Of a stretch of 64,000 nucleotides of DNA, positions 42,479 through 50,453 are shown in pieces. The DNA is from Planobispora longispora (GTDB lineage: Bacteria > Actinomycetota > Actinomycetes > Streptosporangiales > Streptosporangiaceae). Each line of letters opens with the position of its first letter. Positions within the stretch are counted from its first letter, which is position 1. The DNA is taken from positions 1-64,000 of the forward strand of contig NZ_BOOH01000010.1 in the NCBI RefSeq assembly GCF_016863135.1, in the 5' to 3' direction. The notes beneath the pieces were generated by a model. It was not told the origin of the DNA, ran no database searches, and worked only from the letters and a program-made list of their open reading frames with translations. The translations under genes and the position numbers were made by a program.

Positions 42479-45103
42479 CGACGCTGACGGCGCTGATCGC
42501 GTCACCGTCCGGCCGAGGTAGCGCCCCAGGTTGTGGAAGGGGTTCTCGACCAGGTGGTAGGTGAGGGCGGCGAGCACCAGCGTGCCCACCGCCGAGATGC
42601 CCAGGACCTCCCAGAACTCGCCGCCGATGAACAGGTCGTTGCCGACCGCCCAGTAGTAGCCGTAGATCACCACGAACTGCCAGAGGAAGACCCCGTAGGA
42701 GATCTTGCCGACGTACCGCATGATCGGGCTGCCGAAGAACAGGTTGGCCAGTCCGCCGGCACGCGGGGCGAACGCCGAGGGCGCCACGAGCAGCAGGCCC
42801 ACGACCGCCCAGAGAATCGCCTTGATCATGCCTTCGTGGGCCGGCAGGGCGCCCAGGTGCAGCGGGCCGGTGAACGAGGTGCTGGCCGCCGCGTAGGTGA
42901 GCAGCGCCAGCGTCCACGACATCAGCGCGAAGCGGGGGATCGTGACGCAGAGGCGCGCGACCCGGCCCGACGGCTCGGCCTTGGCCCACGCCGCCAGCAC
43001 CGCCAGCGCCATGCCCGGGGCGAACCACAGGTAGTAGCGCGGCAGGAGCATGTTGATCTCCGGCGGCATGCCCGGCTGGTGGGCCAGCAGGACCAGGCCG
43101 ATCGAGATCGCGATCAGTACGGCCAGCCCGCCCAGCAGCCTGACCGCCCGGGCGCCGGGACCGCCGCCGCCGAGCCGCGCGACCCGGGCCAGCACGGCGG
43201 CCAGCAGCGGCAGCGTGAGATAGAAGGCCACCTCGACGGAGAGCGACCACATCTGCTCCAGGCCCTTGCCCTCCCCCACCAGCCACCACGACTCCACGTC
43301 GTAGATCTGCAGCAGGAGCAGCCACTTGGCCCAGAACCACTGCGAGTCGTTGTGCGCCTGGTTGAACAGCAGCAGCGCGATCACGGCGACCAGCCAGTAG
43401 GCGGGCAGGAGCCGGAACCCGCGGCGCCACAGGTAGGCCTTGGCGCTGGGCGGGGCGGTCGAGGTGAGGGCGGCCGTGGCCCAGGGGCGGTACAGCAGCA
43501 GCCCGGAGAGCGTGAAGAAGATCGCCACGCCGACGTCGCCGCGCGACACCAGCCACGCGCCCCAGCCCTCCTCCATGCCGGTCTTGGAGCCGACGTGGAA
43601 GACGAGAACCGCGAAGGCCGCCAGCGCACGGATGCCGTCGAGCGCGTTCAGGTGGCCGGCGGCCTCCCGGGGCAGCGGCCCGGCGTGCCCGGCCGCGGTG
43701 CCGGACTGCGGCGCGCTCAGGACCGCGGGCACGTCGCGGTCCTCCGTCACGGGGCTCCGCGCCCCGCGGTCGTCCACGGCGGCGGGACGCGCGGGGCGCG
43801 GCGGGGCGGCGGGTCGTGAGACGGGCGGGACGGGGCGGGACGGGGCGGCCGCGGACGGAGCGCCGCGGGTGAAGCCGACGACCCGCATCCCGGCCGGGGC
43901 CAGCAGCGGCGGCTCGGGGGCGGTGCCGCTGTGGCCCAGGCGCGACAGCGGGAACTCCACGAGATACCAGGTCAGCGCCGACAGCACCACGGTGAGCGCG
44001 AGGCTCAGCGGCAGCACGTACCACATGCCGCCGTTGAAGTACGGGGTCCCGGTCAGCCGGAAGACCGCCTCCATGGCCACGAACTGCCACAGGAAGATCC
44101 CGTAGGAGATCTGGCCGAGGAAGCGCATCACGCCGCCGCCGAGGAACCTGCCGAACCGGTCCGGGTGGCCGCGGTGGAAGGCCGCCGGGGCCAGCAGCAG
44201 GAACGTGATGAGAGCGTGCAGGAAGAGCTTGGCCTCCTCCTGGAACAGGCCCGTGAAGGGGTCGCCGAACCGGCCGGTGATCGGGGTCATCAGGATGGCG
44301 AAGGCGAGCCCCGCCGTGAGCAGGAAGGTCCCGGTGGCCGCGGCCACCGACGAGCGCAGCGCGTGGATCCGCCGCGCCCCCTCGCTCTCGCCCTGGCCCC
44401 ACACCAGCAGGACGGCCAGGGCCATGCCGATGGCGAAGAAGACCAGGTAGTGGGGGAGCATGAAGCTGAGCCAGAAGATCCGCTCGGGGTAGTGCAGGAA
44501 GATCACGAAGATGAACGAGACGGCGCCCATGACCCCGATCCCGACGAGCGCGCGCCGCGCCCGCCCGTCGATCGAGCCGCCCCGGCGGGCGTACCGCTCC
44601 AGCAGCCACGCGAAGACCGGCAGCAGGACGTAGAAGGCGGCCTCGACCGCGAGGCTCCACATCTGGCCGAGGGCGGTCGGGCCGAGCCCTCCGTTGGGCC
44701 AGGAGGCCCCCGGGTCGTAGATGTGCACGAGCAGGAGCATCTCCGCCCACTCGACCAGGGAGTATCCCCCCGGCTCCGCCAGGTTCGTCATCGCGATGAC
44801 GACGACGATCCAGTAGGCGGGCAGGATGCGCAGCGCCCGGCGCCAGAAGTAGCTCCGGACCGACGGGGGCCGGGAACCGGTCAGGATGCGCCTGGCCCAC
44901 GGCCGGAAGAGCAGCAGGCCGGAGAGGGCGAAGAAGATCGAGACCGCCAGATCCCACCGGGCCAGCGCGCCGCCGACGACGCCGCCGTCATGGACGAAGC
45001 TGGTCATGACGGCCGCGTGGAAGACCAGGATCATTAGCGCCGCCACCGCCCGCAGGCCGGTGAGGGTGTCGATTCTCTCCTCGAGAGGCGCTGCCGTACG
45101 CAT
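42419..45103 (-). CDS. Tandem double-domain acyltransferase-3 (OafA-like) fusion
   Basis: The 894-residue product contains two full acyltransferase-3 domains. Domain 1 (about 10-385) opens LTGLRAVAALMILVFHAAV and has SIFFALSGLLLFRPW. A proline/alanine-rich linker (about 390-475) follows. Domain 2 (about 478-865) opens LDGIRALAAFAVLVFHVGS, with AIFFTLSGLLLYRPW, WSLSVEVAFYLTLPLL and ISYGVFLWQF. Each has the R/H catalytic pair region and roughly ten membrane helices. Such enzymes move O-acyl groups onto extracytoplasmic glycans or lipids. One protein with two units is unusual and the frame is continuous. It lies 25 bp after a single-domain paralogue on the same strand; its 3' end overlaps the opposing gene by 60 bp. 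Confidence 0.9.
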   Translation of the reverse strand: MRTAAPLEERIDTLTGLRAVAALMILVFHAAVMTSFVHDGGVVGGALARWDLAVSIFFALSGLLLFRPWARRILTGSRPPSVRSYFWRRALRILPAYWIVVVIAMTNLAEPGGYSLVEWAEMLLLVHIYDPGASWPNGGLGPTALGQMWSLAVEAAFYVLLPVFAWLLERYARRGGSIDGRARRALVGIGVMGAVSFIFVIFLHYPERIFWLSFMLPHYLVFFAIGMALAVLLVWGQGESEGARRIHALRSSVAAATGTFLLTAGLAFAILMTPITGRFGDPFTGLFQEEAKLFLHALITFLLLAPAAFHRGHPDRFGRFLGGGVMRFLGQISYGIFLWQFVAMEAVFRLTGTPYFNGGMWYVLPLSLALTVVLSALTWYLVEFPLSRLGHSGTAPEPPLLAPAGMRVVGFTRGAPSAAAPSRPVPPVSRPAAPPRPARPAAVDDRGARSPVTEDRDVPAVLSAPQSGTAAGHAGPLPREAAGHLNALDGIRALAAFAVLVFHVGSKTGMEEGWGAWLVSRGDVGVAIFFTLSGLLLYRPWATAALTSTAPPSAKAYLWRRGFRLLPAYWLVAVIALLLFNQAHNDSQWFWAKWLLLLQIYDVESWWLVGEGKGLEQMWSLSVEVAFYLTLPLLAAVLARVARLGGGGPGARAVRLLGGLAVLIAISIGLVLLAHQPGMPPEINMLLPRYYLWFAPGMALAVLAAWAKAEPSGRVARLCVTIPRFALMSWTLALLTYAAASTSFTGPLHLGALPAHEGMIKAILWAVVGLLLVAPSAFAPRAGGLANLFFGSPIMRYVGKISYGVFLWQFVVIYGYYWAVGNDLFIGGEFWEVLGISAVGTLVLAALTYHLVENPFHNLGRYLGRTVTRSAPSASSAPHDGGSHAESADAQARA

Positions 45104-45128
45104 GGGAAAGATGCCTCCGGGGCCGGGA

Positions 45129-46391
45129 TCAGTCGGTGGCGCGCTGCGACCGGCGCCGTTCGAGACGCTTGCCGAGCGCGCGGGCCGGTTGTTCGACGAG
45201 GTGGTAGGTGATCCAGGACAGGACCAGGGAGGCCGCCAGCACGGCGCCGAACACCGGCAGGAAGGCCATGTCGAGCTTGGGCCGTCCGGTCACGTCGTAG
45301 AAGACCCAGATGAGCAGGATCTGCCAGGCGAACAGGCCGTAGGACAGGTTGGCCAGCCAGCGCATGACGGGATTGCCGAGCGCGACGTTCACCCAGGTCC
45401 GGGTGGCGGGCTGCATGGCCACCGGCGCGACGATGAGGAAGGTCATCACCGCGTACGCCGCCAGCCGGAAGGCGGTGTGGCCGAGCTCGGGCACCGGGCT
45501 CACCGGGACCTTGGGGCCGCCGAGCGTGGTGGCCGCCAGGCCGAACGCCAGCACGGCCAGGGTGAAGCACGTGCCGGTGTGGTAGGCCATGTCGGCGCAC
45601 CAGGCCCGGATCCGCAGGGCCGCCGGGGTCTCGGCGCGGGCCCAGACCGTCAGGACGCAGATCGCCATGCCGACGGCGAACCACGGGAAGAAGCGGGGCA
45701 GCCACCACTCCATCCGCATGGTGTAGACGGGGTGGTGGACGGCGAACAGGTAGCCGAACGAGGCGAGCGAGAGCACACCCAGGGCGATGAGCAGCCGGAT
45801 CGCCCGCGTGTCGGGGCGGGCCGTCCCCCCGGACTCCCCGGCCCTGGCCACCCGGCTCAGGGCCGCGGCGAGGAACGGCAGAAGCAGGTAGAAGCTGACG
45901 TCGACGGAGAGGGTCCACATCTGCTGCAGCCCGATCGGGCCGAGCTGGATCACCGGCCACCAGGGGTCGGGATCGAAGACGTGGATGAGCAGGGCGACCT
46001 CGATCCAGTCCCAGGGCGTGTGCAGGCGGTCGAGGTTGTACAGGAGCAGGCTGACCGCGGCCACCAGCCAGTACAGCGGGAAGATGCGCAGCACCCGGCG
46101 GATCGTGTAGATCTTCGCGCTGGGGTGGGGGGCGGCGATCAGCAGGCTCTTCACCCAGGGCCGGTAGAGCAGCAGTCCCGAGATCGCGAAGAACACCGCC
46201 ACCCGGGCCTCGCCCCGGGACAGCACCCAGGCGAGCGGGCCTTCACCGTAGTGCAGGCCGACGACGCCGGCGACGTGGAACACCAGCACGGCCAGGGCGG
46301 CCAGCGCGCGCAGCCCGTCGACGCCGTCCAGCCGGGAGGCGGAGGGGGGCGCGGCCGGGGGCGTCGCGCCGGCATGCGATTCGACCTGCAT
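45129..46391 (-). CDS. Acyltransferase-3 family protein (Rv0228-type)
   Basis: The 420-residue membrane protein starts MQVESHAGATPPAAPPSASR and opens its domain with LDGVDGLRALAALAVLVFHV. VAVFFAISGLLLYRPW, MWTLSVDVSFYLLLPFLAAA and LSYGLFAWQILLIW follow, all standard acyltransferase-3 blocks. It should O-acylate an envelope glycan or lipid from a cytoplasmic acyl donor. In mycobacteria Rv0228 is the acyltransferase beside the DUF3068 gene Rv0227c, and the same pair is divergent here. It is probably the first gene of an operon with the double-domain acyltransferase. The promoter region (46392-46483) holds a perfect palindrome. Confidence 0.92.
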   Translation of the reverse strand: MQVESHAGATPPAAPPSASRLDGVDGLRALAALAVLVFHVAGVVGLHYGEGPLAWVLSRGEARVAVFFAISGLLLYRPWVKSLLIAAPHPSAKIYTIRRVLRIFPLYWLVAAVSLLLYNLDRLHTPWDWIEVALLIHVFDPDPWWPVIQLGPIGLQQMWTLSVDVSFYLLLPFLAAALSRVARAGESGGTARPDTRAIRLLIALGVLSLASFGYLFAVHHPVYTMRMEWWLPRFFPWFAVGMAICVLTVWARAETPAALRIRAWCADMAYHTGTCFTLAVLAFGLAATTLGGPKVPVSPVPELGHTAFRLAAYAVMTFLIVAPVAMQPATRTWVNVALGNPVMRWLANLSYGLFAWQILLIWVFYDVTGRPKLDMAFLPVFGAVLAASLVLSWITYHLVEQPARALGKRLERRRSQRATD

Positions 46392-46427
46392 GAGGCGTCC
46401 ATGGGGGTCAGAGGGGGGAGGGTCGCA

Positions 46428-46447
46428 CTAGGTTATCTCTAACCTAG
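46428..46447. promoter_or_regulatory. Perfect inverted repeat in the acyltransferase/DUF3068 divergent promoter
   Basis: CTAGGTTA and TAACCTAG are exact complements separated by TCTC. The repeat overlaps the KstR-like site at 46445-46458 by three bases. GGTTA/TAACC half-sites recur upstream of the second DUF3068 gene. Confidence 0.6.
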
Positions 46448-46458
46448 AATCCGTTCTA
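46445..46458. promoter_or_regulatory. KstR-like operator, one mismatch, upstream of first DUF3068 gene
   Basis: TAGAATCCGTTCTA fits TNNAACNNGTTNNA except for AAT in place of AAC. Its outer arms TAGAA/TTCTA are perfectly symmetric. It is 25 bases before the ATG. Confidence 0.5.
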
Positions 46459-46483
46459 CTGTCCCTTTAGCTGTGGAGGCTCC

Positions 46484-47431
46484 ATGCGGCGTGCCGGCTT
46501 GGGGCTGCTCGGTCTGGGCGGCTTCCTGGCGGCACTGGCGCTGGCCGTGCCGCTCTACCTGCTGGGCGCTCTGGCATCCGCGCCGGAGGATTTCTATTCG
46601 GTGACGAAACTGCGGGCGGAGGGCGCGACGGCGCTGGACCGCGCGAGCGGCCGGCTCCTGCGGGACCAGACGGTCGAGATGATCTCCACGATCCGCGGGG
46701 ACGTGAACGCGGCCATCAGCGGGGTCGCGGTGTGGGACAACTTCACCACCGTGCGGACCGAGGGCGGGCTGACGCTGAGCTACACCGAGCGGCGGGCGGC
46801 CTTCGACCGGAGGTCCGGCCGGATCGTGAACTGCTGCGGCGAGTACGTGGGCACCTCGTCCGCCGTCAAGCAGTCCGGCCTGGCCTACCGGTGGCCGTTC
46901 TTCGCCGGGCGCCGGGACTACCCCTTCTTCGACACCGTCACCGGGACGGCCCTTCCCATGGTCTTCCAGGGGGAGACCTGGATCGGGGACGTGCGGGTCT
47001 ACCGCTACGTCCAGCGGGTGCCGGAGACGCGGGCGGGCCCGGTCCCCGGCGGCGTGGTGCCGGCGGGGCTGTTCCGGCGGACCGCCGGACGGCCGGATCG
47101 GGACGGCAACGTCCGCGCGTCCGTGTGGGCGTCGGTGGATCGCACGTACTGGGTGGAGCCCGTCACCGGGACGCCGGTGAAGATCGAGGAACGGCAGCGG
47201 CAGTCGATCGTCGCCGAGGAGGACGGGGCGCGGCTGACCGCCCTGGAGGCCGACTTCGTGAGCCTGCCCGAGGAGGTCAACGCCCGCGTGGCCGAGGTGC
47301 GCCCGCGGGTGGGCATTCTGGAGATCATGAACAGTCGCCTTCCGTGGCTGGTGGCGGGGGCGGGGGCGGCGCTCGCCCTGACCGGCGGGCTGCTGTACCG
47401 CCGGGGAATGAAACGGGTTACATCTCTGTGA
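46484..47431 (+). CDS. DUF3068 (PorA-family) membrane-anchored protein, copy 1 (Rv0227c-type)
   Basis: The 315-residue protein has an N-terminal membrane segment (LGLLGLGGFLAALALAVPLYLL) and a C-terminal one (LPWLVAGAGAALALTGGLLY) flanking a large extracytoplasmic domain. Family markers are IRGDVNAAISGVAVWDNFTTV, a vicinal Cys pair (IVNCCGEYVG) and YWVEPVTGTPVKIEE. The family has no assigned biochemical function; mycobacterial Rv0227c is the homologue in the equivalent locus. GGAGG is 5 bases before the ATG. Its stop overlaps the next gene's GTG (GTGA), so it is translationally coupled to a methyltransferase. A paralogue follows 0.9 kb downstream. Confidence 0.88.
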   Translation: MRRAGLGLLGLGGFLAALALAVPLYLLGALASAPEDFYSVTKLRAEGATALDRASGRLLRDQTVEMISTIRGDVNAAISGVAVWDNFTTVRTEGGLTLSYTERRAAFDRRSGRIVNCCGEYVGTSSAVKQSGLAYRWPFFAGRRDYPFFDTVTGTALPMVFQGETWIGDVRVYRYVQRVPETRAGPVPGGVVPAGLFRRTAGRPDRDGNVRASVWASVDRTYWVEPVTGTPVKIEERQRQSIVAEEDGARLTALEADFVSLPEEVNARVAEVRPRVGILEIMNSRLPWLVAGAGAALALTGGLLYRRGMKRVTSL

Positions 47432-48210
47432 CCGGGGAGTCATACGCTGCGCTCAACCATCTGAGGGAAGGGCGGCGGCAGGTGACCGTTCGAGCGTCTG
47501 GTGAGCTCCGCGATTTCTACGAGCGGCCGGAGACCCCGGTCTCCGCCGCCCAGGACCGTGCCGCCCGGCTGGTCGCGTTCCTGAGAGAGATCACCGCCGC
47601 GTCGTCCGGTGAGCTGGTGATAGCCGACGTGGGCTGCGGCGACGGGGGGATCACCCGGATGGCCGCGGACGCGGCTCCGGGGCACCGGGTCATCGGCATG
47701 GACTGGGCGATGGCGCCGCTGGAGACGGCCCGGGCCAAGGGGCTGACGGTGATGCGGGGCACCGCGGCCCACCCCGGCCTCCCCCTGGCCTCGGCCAGCG
47801 TCGACGTGGTCGTCTTCTCCGAGGTGATCGAGCACCTGGTGGATCCCGACGCGGCGATCCTCGAACTCCACCGGGTCCTGCGCCCCGGCGGCCACCTCCT
47901 GCTGTCCACGCCCAACCTCGCGGCGTGGTTCAACCGGGGCATGCTCGCGCTGGGCCGGCAGCCGGTCTTCTCCGAGGTCAGCATGGCCCGGGTGTTCGGC
48001 AGGCCCGGCCAGTTCGTGGCCGGGCACCTGCGGCTGTTCACGCTGGGCGCGCTCAAGGAGTTCCTGGTGGCGTACGGCTTCGCGGATCTGCGGGTGCGCG
48101 GGGCCTGCTACCACGACGTGCCGGGCCCCCTGCGCCCGCTCGACCGGTTGTTCCGTTCCTGGCCCGCGGCCTCGGCGATCTTGACTGTTCACGCGCGGAA
48201 GCCGCACTAG
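47428..48210 (+). CDS. SAM-dependent methyltransferase coupled to DUF3068 gene
   Basis: The 260-residue protein shows IADVGCGDGGITRMAADAAP (motif I), RVIGMDWAMAPLETA, DVVVFSEVIEHLVDPDAAI and VLRPGGHLLLSTPNLAAWFN, a class I type-11/UbiE-like methyltransferase. It is probably cytoplasmic; the substrate is unknown, perhaps a lipid or sugar in envelope assembly. The GTG at 47428 overlaps the DUF3068 stop by 4 bp. An alternative GTG at 47481 would shorten it by about 18 residues. It is the second class I methyltransferase in the locus, distinct from the one at 34295. Confidence 0.88.
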   Translation: MTGESYAALNHLREGRRQVTVRASGELRDFYERPETPVSAAQDRAARLVAFLREITAASSGELVIADVGCGDGGITRMAADAAPGHRVIGMDWAMAPLETARAKGLTVMRGTAAHPGLPLASASVDVVVFSEVIEHLVDPDAAILELHRVLRPGGHLLLSTPNLAAWFNRGMLALGRQPVFSEVSMARVFGRPGQFVAGHLRLFTLGALKEFLVAYGFADLRVRGACYHDVPGPLRPLDRLFRSWPAASAILTVHARKPH

Positions 48211-48220
48211 AACAAGCTGC

Positions 48221-48238
48221 GGTTACTTTTCAGTAACC
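48221..48238. promoter_or_regulatory. Inverted repeat upstream of second DUF3068 gene
   Basis: GGTTACT and AGTAACC are exact complements separated by TTTC. The spacer differs from the 46428 repeat but the GGTTA/TAACC halves are shared. TAGAACA half-sites lie on both sides (48208 and about 48275). Confidence 0.55.
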
Positions 48239-48342
48239 TACGTGACGTCGATCACTCGCAGCACTAACATGACCGGAAAATAGAACACCATTTCACGACA
48301 TATAGCCCAAATCGCACGGCTGGCCACCCCCCGGAGGATTCC

Positions 48343-49260
48343 ATGCGCAAGACAGTCGGAGTCGTTCTCTTAGCCGTTGGAGCCTTCCTCATCGTCCTCG
48401 CCCCGCTGGTGAGGTTCCAGGTGGCGGACAAGCTCATCGCCGCCCCGGCCGGCCAGTACGGCGTCAGCAAGCTCGAGGCGACGAACGCCCAGTACTTCAG
48501 CACCGGCGACCTCAAGGTCCTCACCGGCAACCTCGACATCACCGTGACGACCCGCGGCGACGTCTCCCAGGCCCAGGGCGACAGGGTCGTCTGGGACGAG
48601 TTCACCTCGGTGAACGACGTCACCAACAACAAGGCCGGCATCTCGATGAGCGAGCGGCGCAGCGCCTTCAACAAGTACACCGGGGTCGGCGTCAACTGCT
48701 GCGCGGTGAACATCGACAAGAAGCCGGTCACCCTTGAGGGCCAGATCTACAAGTGGCCCTTCGACGTCGAGAAGAAGACCTACAAGGTGTTCAACTCGAC
48801 CACCGGCAAGGCGTTCGACGCCAAGTTCGTGGGCGAGGACACGGTCAACGGGCTCGCGGTCTACAAGTTCGAGCAGGCCATCCCGCCGACCAAGACGCAG
48901 ACCATCACCGCTCCCGCCTCGGTCTTCGGCGTCCCGGTCGCCGGCGACATCCAGGTCGACCGCGTCTACGACGGCAAGAACACGTTCTGGATCGAGCCCG
49001 TCACCGGCTCGCCGGTCCGGCAGGAGCAGCAGCGCAACGAGGTGCTCAAGACCCAGGACGGGGTCGAGCGCTCCAAGGCGTTCGTGGCCACGGCGAAGAT
49101 GACCCAGGAGACGGTCAACGAGCTGTCGACCAACGCCAGGAACAGCAAGAGCCAGATCACGCTGATCAAGACCACCATCCCGCTGGTGCTGCTCATCCTC
49201 GGTGTCGTGCTCCTGGGCGGCGGGCTCTTCGCGCTGCGGGGCGCCCGTCGCAAGGCGTGA
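48343..49260 (+). CDS. DUF3068 (PorA-family) membrane-anchored protein, copy 2
   Basis: The 305-residue paralogue of the protein at 46484 has an N-terminal membrane segment (VGVVLLAVGAFLIVLAPLVRF) and a C-terminal one (IPLVLLILGVVLLGGGLFAL). The extracytoplasmic domain has TRGDVSQAQGDRVVWDEFTSV, the vicinal Cys pair VNCCAVNI, YKWPFDVEKKTYKVFNSTTG and FWIEPVTGSPVRQEQ. The matching Cys pair and order of motifs show duplication and divergence; copy 2 is richer in Lys/Asn. CGGAGG precedes the ATG by 6 bases. The leader (48211-48342) is A/T-rich and carries an inverted repeat. Confidence 0.9.
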   Translation: MRKTVGVVLLAVGAFLIVLAPLVRFQVADKLIAAPAGQYGVSKLEATNAQYFSTGDLKVLTGNLDITVTTRGDVSQAQGDRVVWDEFTSVNDVTNNKAGISMSERRSAFNKYTGVGVNCCAVNIDKKPVTLEGQIYKWPFDVEKKTYKVFNSTTGKAFDAKFVGEDTVNGLAVYKFEQAIPPTKTQTITAPASVFGVPVAGDIQVDRVYDGKNTFWIEPVTGSPVRQEQQRNEVLKTQDGVERSKAFVATAKMTQETVNELSTNARNSKSQITLIKTTIPLVLLILGVVLLGGGLFALRGARRKA

Positions 49261-49292
49261 CCCCGGGCGGCCGTAGAGCGAACGTTCTAGAC

Positions 49293-49306
49293 TAGAACAC
49301 GTTGCA
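49293..49306. promoter_or_regulatory. KstR-like operator upstream of IpdC-like gene
   Basis: TAGAACACGTTGCA matches TNNAACNNGTTNNA exactly. A neighbouring GAACGTTCTAG stretch (49280-49290) may be a second half-site cluster. It is 32 bases before the ATG of a gene whose mycobacterial homologue is a KstR-family target. Confidence 0.7.
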
Positions 49307-49337
49307 GTTTGGTGGCTGGGCACCGTACCGTGGGCGT

Positions 49338-50453
49338 ATGCGGACACGTGTCACGGACATGTTCGGAATCGAATTTCCGATCTTCGCGTTCAGCCACTGC
49401 CGGGATGTCGTCGCCGCGGTCAGCCGCGCCGGCGGGATGGGCGTGCTCGGCGCGCTCTACTTCAGCCCGGAAGAGCTCGAGATGGAGCTCAAGTGGATCG
49501 ACGACCACGTCGACGGCCGGCCGTACGGCGTCGACGTGGTCATGCCCGCCTCCTACGCGGGAGCCGACCTCGGCGTCGACTCCCCCGAGGACCTGGTGGG
49601 ACGCCTGCAGGGAATGATCCCGGCAGGTCACCGGAAGTTCGTCGACGACCTGCTGGCCGCGCACGGCGTGCCGCCGCTGTCGGACGAGGCCGACGCGGGC
49701 AAGGTGCTGCTCGGCTGGACCGACGCCACCGCCCGGCCGCAGGTCGAGGTCGCGCTCAAGCACCCGATCGCGCTGCTGGCCAACGCGCTCGGCCCGCCCC
49801 CCGCCGACGTGGTCGAGATGGCCCACGCCAAGGGCGTCAAGGTGGCGGCGCTGGCCTCCACCCCCCGGCACGCGGTCAAGCAGGTCGAGGTCGGCGTGGA
49901 CGTGGTCGTGGCGCAGGGGACCGAGGCGGGCGGGCACACCGGTGAGATCTCCACGATGGTGCTCATCCCGCAGGTCGTGGACGCCGTCGACGTGCCCGTG
50001 CTGGCGGCCGGGGGCATCGGCAACGGACGTCAGATGGCGGCGGGCATGGCCCTGGGCGCCGAGGGCGTGTGGACCGGGTCGATCTGGCTGACCGTGGAGG
50101 AGGCCGACACCCCCGAGATGGCCAGGCGGCGCATCCTGGAGGCCACCTCCCGCGACACCGTCCGCTCCCGCTCGTGGACCGGCAAGCCGGCCCGGCTGCT
50201 GAAGAACGAGTGGACCGACGCCTGGGAGTCGGCCGAGTCGCCGGGCACGCTGCCGATGCCGCTGCAGTTCATGCTGGTCTCGGACGCGCTGCGCAGGATC
50301 GGCCGGTCCGACGCCGCCGAGCTGGCGACCTTCCCGGCCGGTCAGATCATCGGGACGATGAACCAGGTGAAGCCCACCCGGGACGTGGTGTTCGGGATGG
50401 TCGAGGAGTACGTCGAGGCCATGGAGCGCCTGGGCCGTCTCACCCAGGACTGA
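49338..50453 (+). CDS. Nitronate monooxygenase-family flavoprotein, IpdC-like
   Basis: The 371-residue TIM-barrel flavoprotein has FGIEFPIFAFSHCRDVVAAV, SRAGGMGVLGAL, VVAQGTEAGGHTGEISTMVL (His in GGHTG is the family's active-site region) and VLAAGGIGNGRQMAAGMALG. It strongly resembles IpdC (Rv3553), which reduces a CoA-bound steroid C/D-ring intermediate in cholesterol breakdown. This assignment is from my recollection of the family pattern, so plain nitronate monooxygenase remains possible. TACCGT ends 6 bases before the ATG at 49338 without a ribosome-binding site, so it is probably leaderless. A KstR-like palindrome lies upstream. It is monocistronic. Confidence 0.88.
   Translation: MRTRVTDMFGIEFPIFAFSHCRDVVAAVSRAGGMGVLGALYFSPEELEMELKWIDDHVDGRPYGVDVVMPASYAGADLGVDSPEDLVGRLQGMIPAGHRKFVDDLLAAHGVPPLSDEADAGKVLLGWTDATARPQVEVALKHPIALLANALGPPPADVVEMAHAKGVKVAALASTPRHAVKQVEVGVDVVVAQGTEAGGHTGEISTMVLIPQVVDAVDVPVLAAGGIGNGRQMAAGMALGAEGVWTGSIWLTVEEADTPEMARRRILEATSRDTVRSRSWTGKPARLLKNEWTDAWESAESPGTLPMPLQFMLVSDALRRIGRSDAAELATFPAGQIIGTMNQVKPTRDVVFGMVEEYVEAMERLGRLTQD

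Noticed and set aside
49280-49290. GAACGTTCTAG as a second full KstR-like operator
   Set aside because: It lacks the two-base spacer between AAC and GTT. At best it is an overlapping half-site cluster.
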